Shown: piece by piece, positions 39,524 through 49,684 of the stretch
Position numbering within the stretch: the stretch's first letter is position 1
Layout: each line of letters starts with the position of its first letter
Notes under the pieces: generated by a model
Database searches by the model: none
Told to the model about the DNA's origin: nothing
The model's input: the letters and a program-made list of their open reading frames with translations, nothing else
NCBI GenBank assembly: GCA_965220315.1
Contig: CBDCPP010000002.1
Location: forward strand, 248,001 to 312,000
Source of the DNA: JAPOXK01 sp965220315
GTDB lineage: Bacteria > Chloroflexota > Dehalococcoidia > Bin125
DNA length: 64,000 nt
Direction of reading: 5' to 3'
Made by a program: the position numbers and the translations under genes

Positions 39524-40592
39524 GAGCCGCGCGGCTTACGACGCAGCCAGTCCCGGCGTTCTCACCCGCTTCGCCGATCGCCTTCCCCTGACCGATGCTA
39601 CCCCCCGCATCTCGCTGGGCGAGGGCAGCACCCCACTCATTCCTGCCCCTTCGCTGGAGCGGATCACGGGCGCGGCGCGTGTTTGGCTCAAGCTTGAATT
39701 CTGCAACCCAACGGGCTCCTTCAAGGACCGTGGCATGGTGGTGGCCGTCGCTAAGGCGATTGAGGCGGGTTACGAGGCCGTGCTCTGTGCCTCGACGGGC
39801 AACACGAGCGCCTCTGCCGCAGCCTATGCCGCACGGCAAGGGCTTCGCGTGTATGTTCTGGTTCCGGGCGGTGCCGTCGCCCAGGGCAAGCTCGCGCAAG
39901 CCGTGGCGCATGGCGCGCGCATTCTTGCAGTCGACGGCTCGTTCGACGATGCTCTCCAGCTCGCCCGTGCAGTGACGGAGCGGCGCCCGATCGCGCTGGT
40001 TAATTCGGTCAACCCCTTCCGCATTGAGGGACAGAAAACAGCAGCCTGGGAGATCGTTGAGGCGCTTGGGGACGCGCCGCAGATCCACTGCATGCCTGTC
40101 GGCAACGCCGGCAACATCACCGCCTACTGGCAGGGGTATCGCGACAGTCACGATCGCGGGGACGCCGGGCAGTTGCCGCAGATGTTCGGGTTCCAGGCGG
40201 CCGGTGCGGCCCCGCTGGTAGCGGGTCGCCCCGTCCAGCATCCCCAGACATTCGCAACCGCGATTCGCATTGGAAATCCGGCTTCATGGCAGGGTGCGAT
40301 CGCCGCCCGCGACGAGTCTGGTGGCGATATCATCGCCGTGACCGATGCGCAGATCCGGGCCGCTTACGAGCATTTGGCCCGTGCAGAAGGCGTCTTCGCG
40401 GAACCAGCCGCAGCGGCGTCCGTTGCCGGATTGCTCGCGCTACACGACCAAGGCGTCGAGCTCGCCGGACGACAAGTCGTCTGTGTCATTAGCGGCGCTG
40501 GGCTCAAGGACCCCGACGCCGCTCTCCAGATCCAGCCCGACCAGCGTGACGTTCCCGCTACGCTGGATGGGATCGAGGCGGCGCTTGATTAG
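39516..40592 (+). CDS. thrC: Threonine synthase
   Basis: 358 aa fold-type II PLP enzyme converting O-phosphohomoserine to threonine. LGEGSTPLIPA, WLKLEFCNPTGSFKDRGM with PLP lysine Lys70, CASTGNTSASAAAYAAR, NSVNPFRIEGQKTAAWEI, MPVGNAGNITAYW and EPAAAASVAGLL. The ATG overlaps the coiled-coil gene by 8 nt. thrB is not in the window. Confidence 0.94.
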   Translation: MPESRAAYDAASPGVLTRFADRLPLTDATPRISLGEGSTPLIPAPSLERITGAARVWLKLEFCNPTGSFKDRGMVVAVAKAIEAGYEAVLCASTGNTSASAAAYAARQGLRVYVLVPGGAVAQGKLAQAVAHGARILAVDGSFDDALQLARAVTERRPIALVNSVNPFRIEGQKTAAWEIVEALGDAPQIHCMPVGNAGNITAYWQGYRDSHDRGDAGQLPQMFGFQAAGAAPLVAGRPVQHPQTFATAIRIGNPASWQGAIAARDESGGDIIAVTDAQIRAAYEHLARAEGVFAEPAAAASVAGLLALHDQGVELAGRQVVCVISGAGLKDPDAALQIQPDQRDVPATLDGIEAALD

Positions 40593-40640
40593 TGGCGCAG
40601 CGTAGCCGTACCAGCAGCAACAGGAGAGGTCGCACTCCAG

Positions 40641-41243
40641 ATGAGCGCGTCACCAGAGACGTCGAACGGCAAAACACCCGTGGACAAGCTGCGCATTGAA
40701 GCGGCAATGCGCGAAGTGCTCAGTGCGATTGGGGAGGACCCCAATCGTGAGGGCCTGCGCGATACCCCCCGACGCATAGCGGACGTCTACGAAGAGATCT
40801 TGGGCGGCATGCGCATCGAAGCAGCGACCCTCCTCAAGGTCGGGTTTGAAGAGGCACACGATGAGATGGTGATCCTTCGAGATATTCCCTTCTTTTCCAT
40901 GTGCGAGCATCACCTGCTCCCCTTCCATGGCGTCGTGCACGTTTCCTACATTCCTAATGGTCGCGTCGTGGGGATCAGCAAGATCGCGCGTCTCGTCGAC
41001 GCGATCGCCCGGCGCCTCCAGTTACAAGAGCGGCTGACCTGCGCGATCGCCGACACCTTGATGCGCGTGGTCGCGCCGCAGGGTGTCGCAGTGGCATGTG
41101 AAGCAGAGCATCTTTGCATGACCATGCGTGGGATCAAAAAACCGGGGAGTCGCATGATCACTTCGGCTCTGCGGGGAAGCTTCGCGACGGAGGCCGTTAC
41201 CCGCGCTGAGTTCCTCTCTCTCTTGAAACGACGCGGCGATTGA
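40641..41243 (+). CDS. folE: GTP cyclohydrolase I
   Basis: 200 aa. GEDPNREGLRDTPRRIADVYEEIL, the zinc motif SMCEHHLLPFHG and CEAEHLCMTMRG(I)KKPGS, plus RLQLQERLT. It converts GTP to dihydroneopterin triphosphate, the first step to folate. It lies apart from folP-folK (13.6-15.0 kb). Start ATG 40641 has CAGGAGAGG 15-20 nt upstream, somewhat far. Confidence 0.95.
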   Translation: MSASPETSNGKTPVDKLRIEAAMREVLSAIGEDPNREGLRDTPRRIADVYEEILGGMRIEAATLLKVGFEEAHDEMVILRDIPFFSMCEHHLLPFHGVVHVSYIPNGRVVGISKIARLVDAIARRLQLQERLTCAIADTLMRVVAPQGVAVACEAEHLCMTMRGIKKPGSRMITSALRGSFATEAVTRAEFLSLLKRRGD

Positions 41244-42235
41244 AGCTGGTCGTGGCGCCAGAGAGCTGGACCGGCCTCCGCGACGATTGGGCCGCGCTCG
41301 TTCAGCAGCTCGATCCTCCCGCCGGGATCTTCGCGGATCCCGATTTCCCCGCGGCTTGGGCCCATGTCTTCGCTGAAGACGAGCAGTTGGAACCGTATGC
41401 CGTCCGGGACGCGACGGGCACGCTCGTTGGTGTCTTACCAGTCCGCTTCCGCGACGGCGTCGCGACGTTCATCGGCGATCCGGAAATCTGTGACTATATG
41501 GACATCGTGGCCGCCTCAGAGGCAGGGAACGCTGTCGCCGATGCCTTGGTCACGTTGTTTGAAGAGCGGGATTGCCGGGCAGCCGATCTCTGCGGCTTGG
41601 CCGAAGGCTCGCCGACACTGGACGCGCTGCCCGCAGTCGCTCGGCGGCGCGGTTGGACCGTACGCAGCACACAGGAAGCGGTCTGCCCAGTCGTCACGCT
41701 GCCAGCCCGCTGGGAGGACTACCTTGATGGCCTGAAGGGTAAGAACCGCCACGAAGTGCGGCGAAAGTTGCGCCATTTGGCTGACGGTGGTGCGCGCGTG
41801 GCGCTCGAAGCCGAATCGGAGCCTCAGAGCATGGACGCCGCGCTTGAAAGTCTCTTCACGATGATGCGTGACTCACGCCGCGACAAAGCCGAATTCCTCG
41901 ATGGTCGTCGTGCGGCGTTCTTCCGCGAGCTAGTGCGCCGCTTTGGCCCCCGCGGTATCGTCCGCTTCTACTTTCTCACGGTCGACGGCAGGCGCGTCAC
42001 AGCCCTGCTTACCTTCGAGACCACGGATGAGGTGATGGCCTACAACAGCGGCTACGATCCCGCCTACCGAGACTTGGCCGTTGGACTCGCGTCGAAGATT
42101 TATCTGATCCGTCACTTGATCGAACGAGGTGCCCGCCGTTTCAATTTCTTGCGCGGCAGTGAGGAGTACAAGATGCAACTCGGAGGGGTTCCGTCGCCGG
42201 TTACGCGCTTCCGCCTTGAGCGCGGAGGAGCATAG
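41240..42235 (+). CDS. GNAT/FemAB-like acyltransferase (BioF2/CelD-type)
   Basis: 331 aa. Two GNAT-like halves. The C-terminal half contains the CelD/FemAB-like region (YLDGLKGKNRHEVRRKLRHL, then VRFYFLTVDGRRVTALLTFE, YNSGYDPAYRDLAVGLASKIYLIRHLIERGARRFNFLRGSEEYK, in outline). This family (Acetyltransf_6) transfers amino-acyl or acyl groups to envelope glycans or amines. Specific substrate unknown. TTG 41240 overlaps the folE stop. It is followed by a glycosyltransferase, suggesting a joint role in a surface or thiol sugar. Confidence 0.78.
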   Translation: MKLVVAPESWTGLRDDWAALVQQLDPPAGIFADPDFPAAWAHVFAEDEQLEPYAVRDATGTLVGVLPVRFRDGVATFIGDPEICDYMDIVAASEAGNAVADALVTLFEERDCRAADLCGLAEGSPTLDALPAVARRRGWTVRSTQEAVCPVVTLPARWEDYLDGLKGKNRHEVRRKLRHLADGGARVALEAESEPQSMDAALESLFTMMRDSRRDKAEFLDGRRAAFFRELVRRFGPRGIVRFYFLTVDGRRVTALLTFETTDEVMAYNSGYDPAYRDLAVGLASKIYLIRHLIERGARRFNFLRGSEEYKMQLGGVPSPVTRFRLERGGA

Positions 42236-42239
42236 CGAG

Positions 42240-43553
42240 ATGCTGCGGCAGGCGCGCCGCGTGGCGCTGCTGAGTACGCACTCTTCGCCGCTCGCGCTCC
42301 CTGGAACAACCAAAGCGGGGGGGATGAACGTCTACATCCGCCAACTCGCGAGTGAGTTGGCGGCCCTTGGATGTACTATCGACATCTTTACGCGCCAAGA
42401 TGGCGCAGCGCCGCTGGAGCCGGTTGAGATCGTCCCCCATGTGCGACTCATCGCGCTAGAAGCTGGCCCCCCCGAGCCACTCGACTCCGCCGCTATCCAA
42501 GCAGTCGCCCCCGTTTTTACCTCCGCACTCCTCGACTACTGTCGCCGATCCGCTCTGACCTACGACCTTATCCACTCTCATTACTGGGTTTCGGGGCTGA
42601 CCGGTGTCGCGTTGGCCGCCGCGTGGCAACGCCCGCACCTTGTGATGTTTCACACGCTCGGCGCAGTCAAGAATCGCGCGCGTCGAGGCGAGAGCGAGCC
42701 AGACGCACGTATCGCAGCAGAACGTGAGATCGTCGCTTCCGCCGACCACTTAATCTGCGCGACTCCACACGAGCGGGACTGCCTCGTCGACCTCTACGAT
42801 GCCGCCCCGGATTGCGTCACGGTCGTGCCGGGCGGCGTCGATTTAGACCGCTTTTGCCCCGGTGACCGCGCCGCCGCGCGCGCGCGGCTCGGCTTGGGCA
42901 CCGGACCGTTCTTGCTCTTCGTGGGGAGGCTCGAACCACTCAAGGGCGTCGACATCCTCCTACGCGCTGCGGCTGTGGCCGATGTGGACGAGCCGCTTCG
43001 CGTGCTGATCGCTGGTGGCGACGAGCGGTCGAGTGAGGAGCGCCGCCGCCTTGAGGCGCTAGCCGACCGTCTCGGGATTGGAGACCGTGTTCGCTTTGAC
43101 GCCGCGGTCAGTCACGAAGCTCTCCCCGATTACTATCGTGCGGCTGATCTGTGTGTAGTTCCCTCCTATTACGAGAGCTTCGGTTTAGTTGCTGTTGAAG
43201 CACTTGCCAGCGGTACGCCGGTCGTTGCCACCTCTGTCGGCGGTCTTCAATACACCGTCCGCGACGGGCAAACCGGCTACCTTGTTCCATGGCGCTGCCC
43301 TGAGCCGTTCGCGGAGCGCATCGAGACCTTGCTCGCGAACGATGACCTGCGCCACCGGTTCGGTGAGGCGGCACGGCAGTCTGTGGTGGCTTTCCAATGG
43401 CCTGGGGTCGCCCAGCGGATGAGCCAGGTCTACGAGCAGCTTCTCGAGACTCACGATGCTGGCTCTGCTGCGAGAGCCACCACACACGCGTCGGGACTGC
43501 GTCCGCCACGGCGCGCTGTCGCCGCTCCTGGCATCGAACGTCAGTACTTATAG
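42240..43553 (+). CDS. GT4 family glycosyltransferase, MshA-like
   Basis: 437 aa GT-B enzyme. N-terminus STHSSPLALPGTTKAGGMNVYIRQLA resembles MshA and sucrose-phosphate synthase-like enzymes, followed by HSHYWVSGL, VVPGGVDLDRF, FVGRLEPLKGVDILLRA and the nucleotide-sugar motif PSYYESFGLVAVEALASGTPVV. Typically UDP-sugar dependent. MshA starts mycothiol synthesis, but no other msh gene is seen, so only the family is claimed. ATG 42240 has GGAGGAG ~10 nt upstream. The C-terminal ~40 residues are low complexity. Confidence 0.85.
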   Translation: MLRQARRVALLSTHSSPLALPGTTKAGGMNVYIRQLASELAALGCTIDIFTRQDGAAPLEPVEIVPHVRLIALEAGPPEPLDSAAIQAVAPVFTSALLDYCRRSALTYDLIHSHYWVSGLTGVALAAAWQRPHLVMFHTLGAVKNRARRGESEPDARIAAEREIVASADHLICATPHERDCLVDLYDAAPDCVTVVPGGVDLDRFCPGDRAAARARLGLGTGPFLLFVGRLEPLKGVDILLRAAAVADVDEPLRVLIAGGDERSSEERRRLEALADRLGIGDRVRFDAAVSHEALPDYYRAADLCVVPSYYESFGLVAVEALASGTPVVATSVGGLQYTVRDGQTGYLVPWRCPEPFAERIETLLANDDLRHRFGEAARQSVVAFQWPGVAQRMSQVYEQLLETHDAGSAARATTHASGLRPPRRAVAAPGIERQYL

Positions 43554-43879
43554 GAGTTTCGCCACACTGGACCAAGGACGCTGTGGTCGCTAGGGAATAT
43601 CTTCCACCGAGGCGCCGTTCGAGTTTTTCCTGAATGGTTTCTCCAAAGATGTTGGAGCGGCGCACTGATCAGCCTGGTCGATTGCGATTGAACCGGGCTC
43701 CGTGAACGCTGGTGTGAGGAAGGTCAGCGCTTACGGCGACGAGTCAGGTACTCTGGCTTCAAGATGCTCCCCTATCATGATAGGGGTAAAAGGTGCCGAA
43801 TCGAGAGAAGGTTCGCGTCGTGGCGGACGCTAGCTGCGAAGACGGTGCCGAAAGTGAAAGGGCCTAAGGCGGGCGCGCG
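43554..43879 (+). other. Intergenic region with a perfect palindrome
   Basis: 326 nt without a convincing gene. It contains the palindrome at 43769-43786 described separately, and otherwise ordinary sequence. No ribosome site other than that of ccsB and no T-rich terminator were noticed. Confidence 0.5.
43769..43786 (+). promoter_or_regulatory. Perfect 18-bp palindrome, candidate operator
   Basis: CCCCTATCATGATAGGGG reads the same on both strands with no loop. It is 94 nt upstream of the ccsB start and not inside any gene. Loop-less palindromes of this size are usually dimeric-repressor sites rather than terminators. It could also fold as an RNA hairpin, but with poor loop geometry. Confidence 0.6.
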
Positions 43880-44791
43880 GTGGAGGACACGGCACTCTAT
43901 CTGCTTTGGTCGGGACTAGTCGCTGCGGGAGTTGCAGCGGCGGTGTATGTCGTCTACGCAATTCATCCCCGTCTCGTCGTCCTTCCGCTCCCGGGCATCG
44001 CTGCCACGAGCGCTGGCCCTATGGCGGTGGCGGCGGTTGGGTCGTCGTCACGTCGGCAACGCTCCCGCACCGTAGGCGGCGTTGCCTCCCTCGCGGCTTG
44101 GGCATCCGTGGCCTTTGGTGGAGCGGGACTCGTCGTCCGCACGATCGCCCTTGATCACGCTCCTTACTCCAATCTCTTCGAGTTCTCCATGGCGTTCGGT
44201 TTCGCCATCGCTTTGGTGTACGTCCTTTCCGAGCGGCGTTTCGGCACGCGGATCCTTGGCGCCTTCGTGATGCCGGTCTCCTTCGGGCTCTATGCCAGTG
44301 CCATCGCATTCCCCTCGGAGGGACAGGAAGTCTTGGTGCCGGCTCTCCAAAGCCCCACCCTCCTTACCATTCACGTGGCCCTGATGATCCTCGCGTATGC
44401 TGTTCTCGCGGTCGCTTTTGGCGCGGCTGTGATGCACATCCTCCAAGGCAGCAAAGGGCGGCGCTTCGATTGGCTCCCCGCCGCTCGCCGTTGCGACGAG
44501 CTCACGTATCGGTCTGTTCTGGTAGGTTTCCCGCTCCTGGCGGTCGGCGTCGCCCTTGGAGCTTTTTGGGCCAACGATGCTTGGGGCAGGTATTGGGGAT
44601 GGGATCCCAAGGAGACCGCAGCCCTAGTGACCTGGCTGATCTTCGCTGCTTATCTGCACACGCGAGGGGTCCGGCAACTCAAAGGCGCTCGGGGTTCTTG
44701 GATCGTGGTCGGTGGATTCGCTGCGGTCCTGTTTACCTACCTGGGCGTGAATCTCTGGATCAGCGGTCTTCACTCCTACGCTGGAGTTTAA
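43880..44791 (+). CDS. ccsB: Cytochrome c biogenesis protein CcsB/CcsA (System II)
   Basis: 303 aa, about eight membrane helices. The WWD heme-handling motif is present as WGRYWGWDPKETAALVTWLIFAAYLH (in outline), with conserved histidines in ALDHAPYSNLFEF, LLTIHVALMI and the final SGLHSYAGV. It exports heme and attaches it to apocytochrome c with ResB (7313-9481). Start GTG 43880. It is far from resB, unlike the usual resBC operon. Confidence 0.92.
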   Translation: MEDTALYLLWSGLVAAGVAAAVYVVYAIHPRLVVLPLPGIAATSAGPMAVAAVGSSSRRQRSRTVGGVASLAAWASVAFGGAGLVVRTIALDHAPYSNLFEFSMAFGFAIALVYVLSERRFGTRILGAFVMPVSFGLYASAIAFPSEGQEVLVPALQSPTLLTIHVALMILAYAVLAVAFGAAVMHILQGSKGRRFDWLPAARRCDELTYRSVLVGFPLLAVGVALGAFWANDAWGRYWGWDPKETAALVTWLIFAAYLHTRGVRQLKGARGSWIVVGGFAAVLFTYLGVNLWISGLHSYAGV

Positions 44792-44843
44792 AGAAATCCA
44801 AGCCGATATCTACAAAGTCCTAGAGAACTGCGTACTCGCTGCC

Positions 44844-44873
44844 TTGACACGGTTTTTCCTCGATACGTAGAGT
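44844..44873 (+). promoter_or_regulatory. Probable promoter of the str-S10-spc-alpha block
   Basis: Perfect TTGACA (44844-44849), 18-nt spacer, TAGAGT (44868-44873). It lies 155 nt upstream of rpsL in the ccsB-rpsL gap. It is the only clear promoter before the ribosomal block. Confidence 0.7.
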
Positions 44874-44879
44874 AGAAAA

Positions 44880-45028
44880 TCAATTCAGCGCCTCACCGAG
44901 GGCGTGGGGCCGAAGCCGTCCACCGGCGAAGACCGCTGCGGTCGTAAGTTCGTGGCAGGTTCTCCGGTCGGCTTTCGGCCTTTTCTCGTGTCCGGGACCA
45001 CTGCGGTTGCGTGGTTGAAAGGACTATC
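44880..45028 (+). other. Long leader of rpsL
   Basis: About 150 nt of transcribed leader with several short G/C inverted repeats (for example ACCGCTGCGGT near 44930) but no single dominant hairpin. It may hold a ribosomal-protein autoregulation element; I could not recognise a known one. Confidence 0.35.
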
Positions 45029-45457
45029 GTGCCGACGATTAATCAGCTAGTACGCAAAGGGCGCAAGCCTGTTACGAAGAAGACCAAGGCGCCTGCCCTC
45101 CGCTTTGTTCACAACGCTCTCACCAATCGTACGCACGCGGGACGCGGATCGCCGCAGAAGCGCGGCGTGTGCACCGCTGTCCGTACGGTCACTCCGAAGA
45201 AACCGAACTCGGCTCTGCGCAAGATCTGCCGTGTCCGGCTCACTAATGGCATTGAGGTAACGGCCTACATCCCTGGGGAGGGGCACAGCTTGCAGGAACA
45301 CTCCGTCGTCCTGATTCGTGGCGGGCGCGTCAAGGACCTCCCGGGTGTGCGCTACCACGTCGTTCGTGGCGCCCTCGATTCGCAGGGTGTTTCTAACCGC
45401 AAGCGGGGGCGCTCCAAGTACGGCACTCGCAAGAGCGAGGATCCCACCACCGCCTAA
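45029..45457 (+). CDS. rpsL: 30S ribosomal protein S12
   Basis: 142 aa. MPTINQLVRKGRKPV, then a ~13-residue insertion (VHNALTNRTHAGRGSPQ) of the kind seen in Gram-positive lineages, then RGVCT, TPKKPNSALRK (streptomycin-region lysine), and GGRVKDLPGVRYH with the conserved Asp. The GTG at 45029 has GAAAGGA upstream, preferred to GTG 45011. Confidence 0.96.
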   Translation: MPTINQLVRKGRKPVTKKTKAPALRFVHNALTNRTHAGRGSPQKRGVCTAVRTVTPKKPNSALRKICRVRLTNGIEVTAYIPGEGHSLQEHSVVLIRGGRVKDLPGVRYHVVRGALDSQGVSNRKRGRSKYGTRKSEDPTTA

Positions 45458-45500
45458 AGCGGCCCTACGGTCGGGTGCGACCGTTGAAGGACACAACATC

Positions 45501-45971
45501 ATGCCCCGGCGCAATCGACCCGAACGGCGCAGGATTGAGCCAGATCCACGCTACAGCAACGTCACGGTGCAGCAGACGATCAACCGCGTCATGCAGCGTG
45601 GTAAGAAGGGCACAGCCGAGCGTATCGTCTACGAAGCCCTGGACCGCGTCGGCGAGAGTACTCGGCAGGATTCGTTAGAAGTCTTCCTTCAGGCGCTGCG
45701 TAATGTGACGCCGCAGATGGAAGTGAAGCCTCGCAGGGTTGGCGGGGCCACTTACCAGGTTCCGGTCGAGATCCGGGCTGATCGGCGCAGTGCGCTTGCT
45801 ATTCGTTGGCTGCTCACCGCTGCGCGCGCGCGCAAAGGCATGGCGATGGCACAGCGGCTCTCGGCCGAGATCGAAGACGCATACCACAATGCCGGCGCCG
45901 CAGTGAAGCGCCGGGAGGACACACACCGTATGGCGGAGGCTAATCGTGCGTTCGTGCACTACCGCTGGTAG
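45501..45971 (+). CDS. rpsG: 30S ribosomal protein S7
   Basis: 156 aa with PDPRYSNVTVQQTINRVMQRGKK, NVTPQMEVKPRRVGGATYQVPVEI (in outline) and a C-terminal AHRMAEANRAFVHYRW-like end. It nucleates 30S head assembly on 16S rRNA. ATG 45501 is the start; the frame is open further upstream but lies in rpsL. Confidence 0.96.
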   Translation: MPRRNRPERRRIEPDPRYSNVTVQQTINRVMQRGKKGTAERIVYEALDRVGESTRQDSLEVFLQALRNVTPQMEVKPRRVGGATYQVPVEIRADRRSALAIRWLLTAARARKGMAMAQRLSAEIEDAYHNAGAAVKRREDTHRMAEANRAFVHYRW

Positions 45972-46057
45972 CCGTCACGGATCCGCCCGACTTTGTCGCG
46001 TGGGGGCCATTTTGGAGAAGCAGACAGATCGCGAGCGAATGAGCAGCAGGTGAGTTA

Positions 46058-48121
46058 GTGCCACGCGACATCCCCATCGAACGCATTCGCAACATCGGTG
46101 TCATCGCGCATATTGATGCGGGGAAGACGACTGTCACCGAGCGCATGCTCTATTTCACCGGCCGCACCTACAAAATGGGCGAAGTGCACCACGGCACTGC
46201 CGCTATGGACTTTATGGACCAAGAGCGTGAACGCGGGATCACGATTACAGCGGCCGCGACCACTGTTCCGTGGGACGACCACCGGATCAACATCATCGAC
46301 ACTCCTGGTCACGTTGACTTCACAGTCGAAGTGGAGCGCAGCCTGCGAGTGCTTGACGGTGGTGTAGTCGTATTTGACGCCGTCGCTGGCGTCGAGCCTC
46401 AATCTGAGACCGTTTGGCGCCAAGCCGACCGTTATCAAGTGCCGCGTCTCTGCTTCGTCAACAAGATGGACCGCGTCGGTGCCGACTACTGGCGCACGAT
46501 GGAGATGATGCGCAGTCGGCTCGGCGCGACGCCGGTTCCTGTCCAGATCCCTATCGGCAGCGAGGATAAGTTCGAAGGCATCATCGATCTCGTCACGCGT
46601 CGCGCCTGGTACTTCAGCGGCGATCGGGATCAACCTCCCACTGAAGGCGACATTCCGGCGGATCTCGCCGACGACACCGAGCGCTGGCGGGAGACCATGA
46701 TCGAGCGGATCGGTGAGCATGACGATCAAGTCATGGTGTCGTATATCGAAGGGCACACCCTTAGCGAAGATGAGATCCGCAAAGCCATTCGCCGCACGAC
46801 CCTTGCTAACGCACTGACACCGGTCTTTTGTGGCAGCGCACTCAAAAATGTAGGCGTGCGCCGTCTCCTTGATGGCGTCGTCGACTACCTTCCCGCGCCC
46901 GGGGACGTGCCGCCGGTCGTCGGAACCAGGCCAGACGGGACCGAAGTGGAACGAAGCGCCTCCGACGATGAGCCGTTGACTGCGCTCGCTTTTAAGATCG
47001 TCGCCGATCCGTACGTCGGTCGCCTCGCTTACGTCCGCATTTATTCCGGCGTGCTTGATGCAGGCATGGCAGTGCGTAACAGCACGCGCGAACGCAAGGA
47101 GCGCGTCGGCCGCATCTTACGGATGCACGCCGACCACCGTGAGGAGATTACGGAGGTTTATGCGGGCGGGATCGTCGCTGTGATCGGTCTGAAGGGCACA
47201 TTCACCGGCGACACGCTCGCTGCTGCTTCGGATCCCGTTCTCCTAGAAGAGATTGCGTTTCCCGCGCCCGTCCTCTCTGTGGCAATTGAGGCAAAGACCA
47301 AGGGTGACCAGGAGAAGATGGCAGGGGCCCTTCATCGCCTCTCTGAGGAAGACCCGACGTTCCGCTCCGTCTTCGACGAAGAAACCGGCCAAACTCGCAT
47401 CTCTGGCATGGGCGAGTTGCACCTTGAAGTGATCGTCGATCGCATGACCCGCGAGTTCGGTGTCGCTTGTTCGGTAGGTCGGCCCCAGGTCGCCTATCGG
47501 GAGACCATCCGTCGCCTCTCAGAATCGGAGACACGCTTCGTGCGCCAGACAGGTGGCCGTGGTCAATTTGCCCATGTCAAGCTGCAGATCGAGCCGCGCG
47601 CTGCGGGGAGCGGGTTTGAGTTCGAGTCGACCGTCAAGGGTGGCAACATTCCCGCCGAATATATTCCCGCGGTGGAAAAGGGTGTCCGGCAGGCATTGGA
47701 TAACGGACCAGTTGGTGGTTACCCCGTTGTCGACGTGAAGGCCACGCTGGTAGATGGTAATTATCACCCCGTCGACTCGAGTGACCTCGCATTCGCGACC
47801 GCCGGCAGCATGGCTTTCAAAGAAGCCGCAAGGAAGGCGCGTCCTGTCGTACTCGAACCGATTATGAAGATTGAAATCGTGACGCCCGACGACTTTTTTG
47901 GTGACCTGCTGGCCGATCTCCACGTACGTCGAGGCAATGTGAACAGCGTGGAGGCTAGAGGGAATACTCAGATCATGCGTGCGGAGTTACCTTTAGCGGA
48001 GGCCTTTGGCTACACCACCACTCTGCGATCGCTAAGTCAGGGCCGCGCGACTTCCAGCATGGAGTTCTCACATTACGCGGAGACGCCTGAGAAGATTGCG
48101 GCCATCGCGGCTAGCGCATAA
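46058..48121 (+). CDS. fusA: Elongation factor G
   Basis: 687 aa translocase GTPase. GVIAHIDAGKTTVTERML (G1), ERERGITITAA (G2), DTPGHVDFTVE (G3), NKMDR (G4). All five domains are present to the C-terminal GRATSSMEFSHYAETPEKI. GTG start at 46058, preceded by CAGGTGAG. Length is typical. Confidence 0.97.
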   Translation: MPRDIPIERIRNIGVIAHIDAGKTTVTERMLYFTGRTYKMGEVHHGTAAMDFMDQERERGITITAAATTVPWDDHRINIIDTPGHVDFTVEVERSLRVLDGGVVVFDAVAGVEPQSETVWRQADRYQVPRLCFVNKMDRVGADYWRTMEMMRSRLGATPVPVQIPIGSEDKFEGIIDLVTRRAWYFSGDRDQPPTEGDIPADLADDTERWRETMIERIGEHDDQVMVSYIEGHTLSEDEIRKAIRRTTLANALTPVFCGSALKNVGVRRLLDGVVDYLPAPGDVPPVVGTRPDGTEVERSASDDEPLTALAFKIVADPYVGRLAYVRIYSGVLDAGMAVRNSTRERKERVGRILRMHADHREEITEVYAGGIVAVIGLKGTFTGDTLAAASDPVLLEEIAFPAPVLSVAIEAKTKGDQEKMAGALHRLSEEDPTFRSVFDEETGQTRISGMGELHLEVIVDRMTREFGVACSVGRPQVAYRETIRRLSESETRFVRQTGGRGQFAHVKLQIEPRAAGSGFEFESTVKGGNIPAEYIPAVEKGVRQALDNGPVGGYPVVDVKATLVDGNYHPVDSSDLAFATAGSMAFKEAARKARPVVLEPIMKIEIVTPDDFFGDLLADLHVRRGNVNSVEARGNTQIMRAELPLAEAFGYTTTLRSLSQGRATSSMEFSHYAETPEKIAAIAASA

Positions 48122-48158
48122 GGAGCGGGTGGCGAACCGCCGCTAGGGGAGGAGCATC

Positions 48159-49358
<1,200 letters not shown>

Positions 49359-49365
49359 CCCTCGT

Positions 49366-49674
49366 ATGGCGCGTCAGAAGATACGCATCCGGCTTAAGGC
49401 CTACGACCACCGCATTCTGGACCAGAGTGCACGCCAGATCGTCGAGGCTGCCGAACAGACCGGCGCCGAGATCGCAGGGCCGGTTCCACTGCCGACGCGG
49501 ATCCAGCGGTACACGGTGATCCGTTCACCCTTCATCGATAAGGACTCCCGTGAGCAGTTCGAGATGCGTACACATAAGCGGTTGATCGATATTTTCGAGC
49601 CATCAAGTAAGACCGTGGATACGCTCATGCGACTCCAGCTTCCCAGCGGCGTCGACATCGAGATCAAGCTTTAG
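49366..49674 (+). CDS. rpsJ: 30S ribosomal protein S10
   Basis: 102 aa. KIRIRLKAYDHRILDQSA, GPVPLPTRIQRYTVIRSPFIDKDSREQFEMRTHKRLIDI (in outline). Also known as NusE, the antitermination partner of NusB. It starts the S10-type segment 7 nt after tuf, so the str and S10 blocks are joined. Confidence 0.96.
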   Translation: MARQKIRIRLKAYDHRILDQSARQIVEAAEQTGAEIAGPVPLPTRIQRYTVIRSPFIDKDSREQFEMRTHKRLIDIFEPSSKTVDTLMRLQLPSGVDIEIKL

Positions 49675-49684
49675 TTTGGGAACC

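Noticed and set aside
42240..43553. Mycothiol synthesis gene mshA
   Set aside because: The N-terminal motif is similar, but no mshB, mshC or mshD neighbours are seen, and the family includes other sugars; only GT4 is claimed.
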